Source: Collinsella sp.
GTDB taxonomy: Bacteria > Actinomycetota > Coriobacteriia > Coriobacteriales > Coriobacteriaceae
Assembly (NCBI GenBank): GCA_022713905.1
Contig: JAIHTM010000066.1
Coordinates: 1 to 11,151 of the forward strand
Length of the DNA stretch: 11,151 nt
Direction of reading: 5' to 3'
Position 1 is the first letter of the stretch. Each line of letters starts with the position of its first letter. The notes under the pieces were generated by a model, which was not told where the DNA came from, did not search any database, and was given only the letters and a program-made list of their open reading frames with translations. Below are positions 1 to 6,370 of the stretch, piece after piece. A program made the translations under genes and the position numbers.

Positions 1-377
1 TTCTTGCCGCGGGCAGCCATGGCGCTCGCGATCTTACCGACCGTCGTGGTCTTGCCGGCACCGTTAATGCCCACAAACAGCACGCAGCTCGGCGTATCGG
101 AGAACGGATCTCGCTCGATGGGCACAAAGTGCTGCTCAAGCTGCTCGGCCAGGGCGCGGCGAAGCTGCGGAGCGGTCTTGAGGTTCTTCTTGGCCGCGGC
201 ATCGCGCAGGTCATCGGAGACCTTGATAGCGACCTCGGCGCCCATGTCACCCATTACGAGGGTGTCCTCCAGGTCCTCCCAAAAATCCTCGTCGACCTCA
301 CCGCCAAAGTAGAAGACCTCGTTGAGGGCCTCGCGGCTGCGCTCAAGTCCGCGCGAGAGAGCATCGAAGAATCCCAT
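1..377 (-). CDS. ftsY: Signal recognition particle receptor FtsY, N-terminal part (cut by the left window edge)
   Basis: FtsY is the membrane-associated SRP receptor GTPase. It docks ribosome-nascent chain-SRP complexes at the Sec translocon. Only the first 125 residues are in the window. Residues 1-20 form an amphipathic start (MGFFDALSRGLERSREAL), followed by a helical N domain rich in Glu/Asp with the typical LEDTLVMGDMGAEVA stretch. The GTPase P-loop GINGAGKT is at residues 103-110, followed by TTVGKIA. NG inside this P-loop fits FtsY (GxNGxGKTT) better than Ffh. No long acidic A domain precedes the N domain, as is common outside Proteobacteria. The start codon ATG shares one base with the smc stop (TAATG), and I see no well-spaced Shine-Dalgarno, so translation is probably coupled to smc. 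The smc-ftsY neighbourhood is widely conserved. The GTPase core beyond the P-loop lies outside the window. Confidence 0.95.
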   Translation of the reverse strand, partial: MGFFDALSRGLERSREALNEVFYFGGEVDEDFWEDLEDTLVMGDMGAEVAIKVSDDLRDAAAKKNLKTAPQLRRALAEQLEQHFVPIERDPFSDTPSCVLFVGINGAGKTTTVGKIASAMAARGK

Positions 378-3300
378 TATGCATTCACGACCTTTCCGGT
401 TTCGCGATCGAGTTTTTGCGAGACGACGCGACTGACGCCGTCGGCTTGCATCGAGACGCCATAGAGGACGTCAGCGTCCTCCATAGTACGGCGCTGATGC
501 GAGATAACCAAGAGCTGCGTATCGGAACGCAGCACATCGAGGGCTCCGATGAGCTTGGACAGGTTAGCGTCATCAAGCGCCGCCTCGACCTCGTCCAGCA
601 CATAGAACGGAACCGTACGTGTGCGGTACACGGCAAAAAGCAGGGCGAGCGCCGTCAGACTCTTCTCGCCGCCCGACATGAGCATCATCTTGGTGATGCG
701 CTTGCCGCGCGGCTGCGCCACGACCTCGATACCCGTCTCGGCAGGATGCTCGGGATCGGTCATCTCCAGATGAGCCTGGCCGCCCGGGAAGAGCATAGCG
801 AAGATCTCGCGGAAGTTCGCATCGACCTTCTCAAACGTCACCAGGAAGGCCTTCCGCATCTTGCGGTCAATGGCCACCGTGATCTTGGTGAGCGCCTTGC
901 GCGCGCTCTCCAGATCGGCCAGCTGCTCCTCGATGTAGTCGGCGCGGCGCTTGAGCTGCTCGTACTCCTCCATGGCAACTTGGTTAACGGGACCAAGGTT
1001 GTTGATCTGGCGCACAAGCTGGTTGAGTTCGCGCTCGGCGGCATCGCGGTCCGTGGGCACCGGAAGCATGAGCGCTTCCTCGAGCACCGTCGTGCCATCG
1101 GCGGTAATGGCCTTGATGGCAGCCTCGACCTGCACCTCGAGCTTGCCACGCGCGACCTTGAACTCGTTTTGCGCGGCGGAGGCGGTATCGACTCGCTCCT
1201 TAGCGCGGGCAACCTCTGCCTTGGCATCCTCGATGGTCTTCTTGAGCGAAGCGGAGTCCGCCTCCTCCAGAGAGGCCTGGTCACGCAGGCGCGCTGCCCA
1301 ATCCGACGCGCGTTCCAACAGGGCAGAATAGCGTTCGTGCATGGGGTCGACGCGCAGGCGCAGCAGCTCGAGCGAGCGCGAAGCCTGGCGTGTTCCGCGG
1401 ATACGACGGTCGATGCCCTCAAGACGATGCTCAAGGTCGGGCACGCGGCCCTTCAGCGAACGCAGGCGCTCGCTCGTCTGGGCCAGGCGCACCTTGGCAT
1501 CGGCGAGCTTACCGGCGGCCTCGGAATCGTCACGGCGAACGCGATCGAGCTCATCGTTGGCCTCGGCAATCTGGAGACCCAGGTCGCTTGCCTGTGCACG
1601 GGCCTCGTCACGCGAACGGGTGAGCTCGTCAACGCGCGGGCGCGCAGCGCGAACGGCCTCGGAGGCCTGCTCACGGCGCTTGGAGATGCGCACGCGCTCG
1701 ACCTCGGCATTGTTGGCGCTTTGCTCCAGGCGACCGATCTCGGAGAGCAGCGAGCGGCGCTCGCCCTCAAGACGGGCGATCTCACCGGCGGCATCGCCCT
1801 CGGCGGCACGTGCCTCCTCGACGGCGGCGTTGGCCTCAACAACTTGGTCCGAAGCATGCTCAAAGATGGCAGCCAGATCGGGCTCCAGGCCCTCGAGCTC
1901 ACGGATGCGGCGCTTGCGCTCCAAGGCACCCGAAGCCTCGCCGGCATCGAGCCCCACGCGCACCAGACCACCACAGCACACGCGGGCGCCATCGGGAGTC
2001 ACATAGGTCACGCCGTCAACGACCGGCGCCGACAGCGCGGCAGCCAAGTCATCGACCACGTAATAGCCGCCGAGCAGCGCCTCGACGACGGGTCCGTAGC
2101 CTGCGCGCACGGACAGACGATCAACCAGGCGGGTACCGGCAGCACCCTCAGCGGCGGTAGAGCCGCTCACGCCGCGCGCCACCAGCAGCGCCTCGCCCGA
2201 GGCCTTCTTTTGGTCCAGAGCCGCACGACCGGCACGCTCAAGCGTGGCGGCGTCGTCAAACAGCAGCGCATCGATATCGCCGGCGAGCAATTGCTCGACC
2301 AGGCCCTCAAGCTCACGCGGGGCCTCGAGCACGTCGCCCAGACGACCCGAGACATCGTCGCCCAGCGCACCCACCAGACGGTTCACGAGCGGCGAGCTGT
2401 CGGCCATGCGGACATCGAGTTTCTTTTGGCTGGCAAGCTCCGAGCGCACCTCGGACAGCTTGTTGCGCGCCTCACTCTCACGATTACGCAAGTCCTTCAG
2501 GGCTGCACGGGCGACCTCGGTGGCCTCACGCGCATCAACCTGAGCCTGGCGCGCTTCCTCAAGAGCGCCCTCAAGCTCCTCCGCGCGGTCACGACGGCTC
2601 TCGAGCGAGGCCATGACCTCCTCGAGCTGCTCGTCGATCTGCTCCAGGCGCGAGGCATACATGTTGTCCTCGACCTCGGCATTGCTCAAGGAATCCTTCA
2701 CCTTGGCGAGCTCGAGCGCGGCGTTATCGGCTACGCGCTGCACATCGCGTTGTTCACGCGTAAGCTTCGAAATCTGATTGTCGAGCACCACGCGCCGCTC
2801 GTGGAGCTCGGCGGCGGCAGGGCCAGCGGCGTCAACGTCCTCCTGGGCCTGCATGTGCGCACCGGTCACTTCCTCAAGCTGCGCACGCGCGTCCTCGAGC
2901 TCCTCGACCACGCGACGTCGCTGATGCTCGGAGCTCGAAATCTGCCCGCGCATGTCAGACAGGCGCGACACCATGTTGTGGCCCTTTTCCTCGAGCAGGC
3001 GCATGTCGGAGTTAATGCGGCCGACCACATCTTGCATATGACGGCGCTGCTCGCCCAGGTCGCCCACAAACAGGCCCTTTTCCTCGAGCATGACCTGAAG
3101 CTTCTCGAGCTCGCGCTCCTTTTCGCCCAAGCGGTACTGCGCAAGCTCCAGCTCGGCGGCACCTTCCTTGGAACGACTCTCCAGGTCGTTCCACTGCGAC
3201 TGCAGCGAACGCAGCTCATCGACGGCCAGCATCTGCGTAAGCTCGTTCGCGCGCGAGGACAGCTCTTTGTACTTGCGCGCGCGATCGACCTGACGCTCCA

Positions 3301-3913
3301 GCGGCCGCAGCTGGCGGGCAATCTCCTTATTGATGTCGCGGGCACGCGTCAGGTGCTCGTCCATCGACTTAATCTTTTTGAGCGCACGCTCCTTGCGGCG
3401 CTTGTGCTTGGAGATGCCGGCGGCCTCCTCGATGAGGGCGCGGCGCTCCTCGGGGCGGCTCTGCAAAATGGCGTCGAGCTTGCCCTGGCTGATGATGGAA
3501 TGCGTATCCTTGCCCAGGCCCGAATCGTGCAGGATGTCCTGAATGTCCATCAGGCGGCACGGACTCGAATTGATGAGGTACTCGCTCTCGCCCGAGCGAT
3601 ACATGCGGCGGGTGATGGCGACCTCGTCAAAGTCGACGGGCAGCACATGGTCGGAGTTGTCGAGCACCAGCGTGACCTCGGCCACGCCCACCGGTTTGCG
3701 CGCTGACGAGCCCGAGAAGATAACATCCTCCATGGCCTGGCCACGCAGCTGCTTGGCGCTCTGCTCGCCCAGAACCCATAGGATTGAATCGGAGATATTC
3801 GATTTTCCCGAGCCGTTGGGGCCGACGATGACCGTCAGGCCCGGTTCAAACGACATGTGGGCGCGGTCGGCGAACGACTTGAACCCTTTGAGCGTGAGGG
3901 ACTTGAGATACAC
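377..3913 (-). CDS. smc: Chromosome segregation ATPase SMC (condensin core subunit)
   Basis: SMC dimerises and, with ScpA/ScpB, compacts and separates the chromosome by ATP-driven loop extrusion. The 1178-residue length is normal for bacterial SMC. In order: Walker A GPNGSGKS (31-38), the Q-loop within IISQGKLDAIL (140-150) followed by EEAAGISKHK, a long coiled coil (about 170-505), the hinge (about 510-665), the second coiled coil (about 665-1000), the ABC signature MSGGEK (1079-1084), Walker B FYVLDE (1103-1108) with D-loop LDDAN, and the switch His in VISHQ (H1139). The start is GTG, with the usual SMC opening MYLKSLTLKGFKSFA and a GAGGA Shine-Dalgarno just upstream. It begins 10 bases after the rnc stop and ends overlapping the ftsY start, so rnc-smc-ftsY is probably one operon. 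The hinge glycine region is divergent (CCGG at 646-649). The antisense strand carries a long spurious open frame. Confidence 0.98.
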   Translation of the reverse strand: MYLKSLTLKGFKSFADRAHMSFEPGLTVIVGPNGSGKSNISDSILWVLGEQSAKQLRGQAMEDVIFSGSSARKPVGVAEVTLVLDNSDHVLPVDFDEVAITRRMYRSGESEYLINSSPCRLMDIQDILHDSGLGKDTHSIISQGKLDAILQSRPEERRALIEEAAGISKHKRRKERALKKIKSMDEHLTRARDINKEIARQLRPLERQVDRARKYKELSSRANELTQMLAVDELRSLQSQWNDLESRSKEGAAELELAQYRLGEKERELEKLQVMLEEKGLFVGDLGEQRRHMQDVVGRINSDMRLLEEKGHNMVSRLSDMRGQISSSEHQRRRVVEELEDARAQLEEVTGAHMQAQEDVDAAGPAAAELHERRVVLDNQISKLTREQRDVQRVADNAALELAKVKDSLSNAEVEDNMYASRLEQIDEQLEEVMASLESRRDRAEELEGALEEARQAQVDAREATEVARAALKDLRNRESEARNKLSEVRSELASQKKLDVRMADSSPLVNRLVGALGDDVSGRLGDVLEAPRELEGLVEQLLAGDIDALLFDDAATLERAGRAALDQKKASGEALLVARGVSGSTAAEGAAGTRLVDRLSVRAGYGPVVEALLGGYYVVDDLAAALSAPVVDGVTYVTPDGARVCCGGLVRVGLDAGEASGALERKRRIRELEGLEPDLAAIFEHASDQVVEANAAVEEARAAEGDAAGEIARLEGERRSLLSEIGRLEQSANNAEVERVRISKRREQASEAVRAARPRVDELTRSRDEARAQASDLGLQIAEANDELDRVRRDDSEAAGKLADAKVRLAQTSERLRSLKGRVPDLEHRLEGIDRRIRGTRQASRSLELLRLRVDPMHERYSALLERASDWAARLRDQASLEEADSASLKKTIEDAKAEVARAKERVDTASAAQNEFKVARGKLEVQVEAAIKAITADGTTVLEEALMLPVPTDRDAAERELNQLVRQINNLGPVNQVAMEEYEQLKRRADYIEEQLADLESARKALTKITVAIDRKMRKAFLVTFEKVDANFREIFAMLFPGGQAHLEMTDPEHPAETGIEVVAQPRGKRITKMMLMSGGEKSLTALALLFAVYRTRTVPFYVLDEVEAALDDANLSKLIGALDVLRSDTQLLVISHQRRTMEDADVLYGVSMQADGVSRVVSQKLDRETGKVVNA

Positions 3914-3923
3914 GGTTCCTCGC

Positions 3924-4649
3924 TTAAACAGGCTTCTTGTTGAGAATCACGCCGTTGGTGGTGTAGCCCATGCGGTCGAGCGCCTCGAGTGCGGCGGCTG
4001 CCTCGGCTTCCTTCTTAGAGGAACCGGTGCCGCGACCCTGGCGAATGCCATCGATCAACACCACGGCGGTAAAGGTGGGCGCATGTGCCGGCCCCTCGGA
4101 GCCAACCAGCTTGTACGCCGGGGGCTCGTGACCGTCGGCTTGCACGCACTCCTGCAAAAACGACTTGGGGTTCGCAGGATGCTCGGCACGCTCAGAAGCC
4201 AAATGCGGCTTAAGCGTACGGTGAATGAACTCCGCCGCAACGTCCCAGCCGGCGTCCAGATACAGCGCGCCCACAAGCGACTCGTAGACGTTCTCGAGCG
4301 CCGAATGCAGGCCGCGCGCACCGGTACCGGTCTCAGAGGCACCAAAGATGATGATGTCGTCGATGCCCAGCTCATGAGAAACCTCGGACAGCGTAGCGCC
4401 CGAGACAAGCGACACCTTCAGGCGCGTGAGCTTGCCCTCGTCAAACTCCGGATAGGACTCAAACAGGGAGCGTGCGACCACAGCGCCCAAAATGGAATCG
4501 CCCAAGAACTCAAGGCGCTCATAGCTGGCAGAAACCGGCTGTCCCTCGACTGCCGAGGGATGCGTAAGGGCCGCGCGCAGCAGCACCTTATTGTTGAACT
4601 CGTGGCCCAGGATTTCCTGGGCGCGCGTAAGTCGGTCGGATAAAGCCAA
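3924..4649 (-). CDS. rnc: Ribonuclease III, with Asn at a metal-binding Asp position
   Basis: RNase III is a homodimeric Mg-dependent endonuclease that cuts double-stranded RNA, including rRNA precursors. The 241 residues hold an N-terminal nuclease domain and a C-terminal dsRNA-binding domain. The signature YERLEFLGDSILG (43-55) supplies E47 and D51. The second catalytic segment LENVYESLVGALYLD (118-132) keeps E123, but residue 120 is Asn where E. coli has Asp114. The dsRBD spans about 160-228, with PKSFLQECVQ, GPAHAPTF and GSSKKEAEAAAA. The start is TTG, chosen because a perfect AAGGAGG sits 8 bases upstream inside the last codons of acpP. No in-frame ATG fits, and the protein begins close to the family's usual N-terminus. 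The gene lies 3 bases after acpP and 10 before smc, matching the acpP-rnc-smc-ftsY order of Bacillus. Activity with Asn120 is uncertain, although the rest of the fold looks intact. Confidence 0.96.
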   Translation of the reverse strand: MALSDRLTRAQEILGHEFNNKVLLRAALTHPSAVEGQPVSASYERLEFLGDSILGAVVARSLFESYPEFDEGKLTRLKVSLVSGATLSEVSHELGIDDIIIFGASETGTGARGLHSALENVYESLVGALYLDAGWDVAAEFIHRTLKPHLASERAEHPANPKSFLQECVQADGHEPPAYKLVGSEGPAHAPTFTAVVLIDGIRQGRGTGSSKKEAEAAAALEALDRMGYTTNGVILNKKPV

Positions 4650-4652
4650 GAC

Positions 4653-4895
4653 TTAGGCCTCCTTGGCAGCTTCGATAGCGTCGACGGCGTCGGCGACAGA
4701 GTTGAGCGAGAGCAGGGTCTCGTCATCGATCTCGAGGTTGAACTCGTCCTCGATAGCCGTAACCAGCTGCAGGCGCTCGAGCGAGTTGGCATCGAGGTCG
4801 TCAAAGGTGGTCTCCTCGCTAATTTCGGCAACATCGACGCCCAGAACGTCAGCAGCGACCTCGGCGATCTTGTCGAAGATTTCGGAGCGGTCCAT
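4653..4895 (-). CDS. acpP: Acyl carrier protein
   Basis: ACP carries growing acyl chains on a 4'-phosphopantetheine arm during fatty acid synthesis and supplies acyl groups to PlsX and acyltransferases. The 80-residue, strongly acidic protein has the four-helix ACP pattern: IFDKIAEVAADVLGVD, then DANSLERLQLVTAIEDEFN, then a third acidic segment and the C-terminal helix VADAVDAIEAA. The modified serine is S38. The normally conserved DSL is NSL here (N37). The start is the ATG preceded by AGAGGA at a 6-base spacing. An in-frame ATG 15 bases further upstream overlaps that Shine-Dalgarno and is rejected, as is the much longer in-frame extension, which is intergenic DNA. The final codons (AKEA) contain the ribosome-binding site of rnc. 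A candidate promoter and a perfect palindrome lie in the leader, so acpP may head its own transcript. Confidence 0.96.
   Translation of the reverse strand: MDRSEIFDKIAEVAADVLGVDVAEISEETTFDDLDANSLERLQLVTAIEDEFNLEIDDETLLSLNSVADAVDAIEAAKEA
4658..4664 (-). promoter_or_regulatory. Ribosome binding site of rnc, inside the acpP coding region
   Basis: The minus strand reads AAGGAGG, a full Shine-Dalgarno, 8 bases before the TTG start of rnc. The same bases encode the penultimate residues of ACP. This site decides the TTG start and implies that rnc translation is tied to termination of acpP translation three bases upstream. Confidence 0.85.
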
Positions 4896-4901
4896 AGCGC
4901 T

Positions 4902-4907
4902 TCCTCT
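4902..4907 (-). promoter_or_regulatory. Ribosome binding site of acpP
   Basis: The minus strand reads AGAGGA with a 6-base spacer to the ATG at 4895. It overlaps the alternative upstream ATG at 4910, which excludes that start. Confidence 0.8.
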
Positions 4908-4931
4908 CATAGTGCATGAATACCAAAAGAA

Positions 4932-4953
4932 TGGTACCGCCCGGGCGGTACCA
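4932..4953. promoter_or_regulatory. Perfect 22-bp palindrome in the acpP leader (operator or hairpin)
   Basis: The 22 bases are an exact inverted repeat. The outer arms are TGGTACC/GGTACCA and the centre is CGCCCGGGCG. As RNA it could form a 9-bp stem closed by a CCGG loop. On the minus strand it is followed by ATTCTTTTGG, a loose U-rich stretch, so it could act as a weak terminator or attenuator after plsX. It also lies about 14 bases downstream of a candidate -10 hexamer, a normal place for a repressor operator, and a third partial half-site (TTGGTA) follows at about 4920-4927. The symmetry is seen directly; the choice between operator and terminator is inference. Confidence 0.6.
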
Positions 4954-4966
4954 AGACACGGTTCTG

Positions 4967-4972
4967 ATTCTA
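4967..4972 (-). promoter_or_regulatory. Candidate -10 element for acpP
   Basis: The minus strand reads TAGAAT, five of six matches to TATAAT, in the plsX-acpP gap. No good -35 hexamer is visible at 16-18 bases upstream (the best is TGCTTC), so this is tentative. Transcription would start near 4960, placing the palindrome at about +8 to +29. Confidence 0.35.
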
Positions 4973-5019
4973 CCCCACGGCGTGCACCGCGAAGCACATA
5001 ACAGCGCTCTAACTCGCTC

Positions 5020-6039
5020 TTATAAAACGATACCATCCATAGAGTTGGCGACATTCTCGACCAGCCCGGCGCGCACGGCTTCGGCCGCCGCAAGCGTACC
5101 GTTTTTAACAGCCTCGACCGAGGTGGCACCATGGCCGATCAGGACCACGCCGCGCAGGCCCAAAAGAATCGCGCCGCCCTTGGCGTCGCCCGAAAGCTTG
5201 GCTTTGATCTCGCGCATCTGCTTTTTGATGAGCAGCGCGGCAATCTTGGTGCCGAGCGAAGACATAAAGGCACCCTTGAGCTCCTGCAGCAAAAACTTGG
5301 CAGCGCCTTCGGTGGCCTTAAGCGCGATGTTGCCCGACATGCCATCGGCAACGACGACATCGAAGTTACCTGAGGTGATGTCCGTTCCCTCGCAGTTACC
5401 AACAAAGCCGGGAACGGCGGCTTTCATGGCCGGGAAGCAGGCCTTAGTAAAGTTGGAGCCCTTCTCGTCCTCGGTGCCGTTAGCAAGCAGGCCCACGCGG
5501 GGATGCTCGATTCCCAGGACGACGCGGGCATAGGCGCTACCCATCTGGGCAAAGCGCACCATGTCATCGACCTCGACATCGGGGTTGGCGCCCATATCGC
5601 ACAGCACAGTCAGACCGCCGGCGCGATTGGGCAGCGCATTGGTCAGACAGGGTCGCACCGGCTGCTTCTTACCTTCGGCCTGATACCTAAACGGCGTCAC
5701 ATAGGCGGTGGCGGCAGCGGTCATGGCACCGGTCGAGCCGGCAGAGAAGAAGGCGTCCGCATTTCCCTTCTTGATGGCGCGGCACGACAGCACGATCGAC
5801 GACTTACGCTTGGTCATCACGGCGCGAATGGGATCGTCATCCATGGCGATAACGTCAGGTGCCTCAAGGGCCTCGACACGTGCATGGGAAGCTGCAAAGG
5901 GATTGACGATTTCGGCGGGACCAGCTGCCAAGACCTCGATATCGGGATCGGCGGCAAGCGCAGCCTCGATACCATCAAGAACAACCTGAGGTTTCTCGTC
6001 TCCGCCCACAACGTCTACACAAACGCGAACGTTACTCAT
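5020..6039 (-). CDS. plsX: Phosphate acyltransferase PlsX (acyl-ACP:phosphate transacylase)
   Basis: PlsX converts acyl-ACP and phosphate to acyl-phosphate, which PlsY uses to acylate glycerol-3-phosphate in the first step of phospholipid synthesis. It acts as a peripheral membrane enzyme. The 339 residues match the family length. Family landmarks are VDVVGGDEKP (9-17; usually DAMGGD), FFSAGSTGAMTAAA (97-110), LCDMGANPDVEVDD (146-159), GLLANGTEDEKGS (183-195), ADGMSGNIALKATEG (231-245) and VVLIGHGATS (298-307). The start is the ATG 7 bases after AAGGAG. Another ATG two codons upstream lies only 1 base after that site and is rejected. FakA at the right end of the window feeds the same acyl-phosphate pool, and acpP follows. 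A terminator-like hairpin directly precedes the gene, leaving almost no room for an ordinary promoter between it and the ribosome-binding site. Confidence 0.96.
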   Translation of the reverse strand: MSNVRVCVDVVGGDEKPQVVLDGIEAALAADPDIEVLAAGPAEIVNPFAASHARVEALEAPDVIAMDDDPIRAVMTKRKSSIVLSCRAIKKGNADAFFSAGSTGAMTAAATAYVTPFRYQAEGKKQPVRPCLTNALPNRAGGLTVLCDMGANPDVEVDDMVRFAQMGSAYARVVLGIEHPRVGLLANGTEDEKGSNFTKACFPAMKAAVPGFVGNCEGTDITSGNFDVVVADGMSGNIALKATEGAAKFLLQELKGAFMSSLGTKIAALLIKKQMREIKAKLSGDAKGGAILLGLRGVVLIGHGATSVEAVKNGTLAAAEAVRAGLVENVANSMDGIVL

Positions 6040-6046
6040 ATACATG

Positions 6047-6052
6047 CTCCTT
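6047..6052 (-). promoter_or_regulatory. Ribosome binding site of plsX
   Basis: The minus strand reads AAGGAG, 7 bases from the ATG at 6039 but only 1 base from the ATG at 6045. This selects the downstream start, giving MSNVRV as the N-terminus. Confidence 0.8.
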
Positions 6053-6056
6053 ATAC

Positions 6057-6086
6057 AAAAATGGCCGACTCACTGAGCCGGCCATT
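6057..6086 (-). terminator. Rho-independent terminator-like hairpin between rpmF and plsX
   Basis: On the minus strand, AATGGCCGGCTC pairs with GAGTCGGCCATT to give a GC-rich 12-bp stem with a 3-base loop, immediately followed by a run of five T. One position pairs as G-U on the minus strand but would be an A-C mismatch on the plus strand, which points to a minus-strand RNA structure. It would end the rpmF transcript. Only a few bases separate the T-run from the plsX ribosome-binding site, so plsX expression may rely on read-through, or the element may be a regulated attenuator. Confidence 0.75.
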
Positions 6087-6089
6087 GTG

Positions 6090-6103
6090 GTTCCATTTGG
6101 AAC
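6090..6103. repeat. Small inverted repeat between rpmF and the hairpin
   Basis: GTTCCATTTGGAAC has perfect 6-base arms around two central bases. In RNA it would make a 5-bp stem with a 4-base loop, just upstream of the strong hairpin. It may be a helper stem in the rpmF 3' untranslated region or a chance dyad. Confidence 0.4.
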
Positions 6104-6126
6104 GGCATCGCATCCAGAGTATACCG

Positions 6127-6306
6127 TTACTCGGTAACGATAACCTCGCGGTCCTTGTAGAAACCGCAGCTGGGGCACACGTGGTGCGGAAGCTTGACAG
6201 CGCCGCAACGGGGGCACGTGGACTGAGCCGCAGCCGAGATCTTCATGTTGGCGGAACGACGGGTGTGAGTGCGGATACGACCCTGCTTTTGTTTAGGTAC
6301 GGGCAT
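6127..6306 (-). CDS. rpmF: 50S ribosomal protein L32
   Basis: L32 is a small zinc-ribbon protein of the large ribosomal subunit. The 59 residues begin MPVPKQKQGRIRTHTRRSAN, matching the family's basic N-terminus (usually AVPKRKTS plus Arg/His-rich sequence). The zinc site is CPRC (31-34) and CPSC (44-47), followed by the usual GFYKDREVI segment. All four cysteines are present, so this is the zinc-binding form and not a cysteine-less paralogue. The ATG has AAGGAAGG at a 5-base spacing. It follows the DUF177 gene by 64 bases; this DUF177-rpmF pairing is one of the most conserved in bacteria. A candidate extended -10 element lies in that gap, and the strong hairpin downstream would end the transcript. 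Confidence 0.96.
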   Translation of the reverse strand: MPVPKQKQGRIRTHTRRSANMKISAAAQSTCPRCGAVKLPHHVCPSCGFYKDREVIVTE

Positions 6307-6356
6307 AGTGACCTTCCTTATGAACTATCCAGTGTGGCGATTACGCGCAAGTAGCG

Positions 6357-6367
6357 ATACTACCACA
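6357..6367 (-). promoter_or_regulatory. Candidate extended -10 promoter for rpmF
   Basis: The minus strand reads TGTGGTAGTAT, fitting the Gram-positive TRTGnTATAAT extended -10 pattern (full TRTG; four of six in the hexamer). It lies just after the DUF177 stop, about 44 bases before the rpmF start if transcription begins near 6350. No clear -35 is seen. Confidence 0.35.
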
Positions 6368-6370
6368 GTT

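Noticed and set aside
416..3706. 1096-codon open frame on the plus strand opposite smc
   Set aside because: It is codon-aligned with smc, and its openness follows from smc lacking TTA, CTA and TCA codons. The product is a low-complexity Leu/Ala/His/Arg-rich sequence with no recognisable domain.
4896..5132. In-frame N-terminal extension of acpP to 159 residues
   Set aside because: It runs through the palindrome and the intergenic leader into the end of plsX. The ACP fold starts at the ATG at 4895, which has its own Shine-Dalgarno.
5503..6354. 283-codon open frame on the plus strand over plsX and rpmF
   Set aside because: It crosses two well-supported minus-strand genes and the hairpin between them, with no recognisable domain or ribosome-binding site noted.
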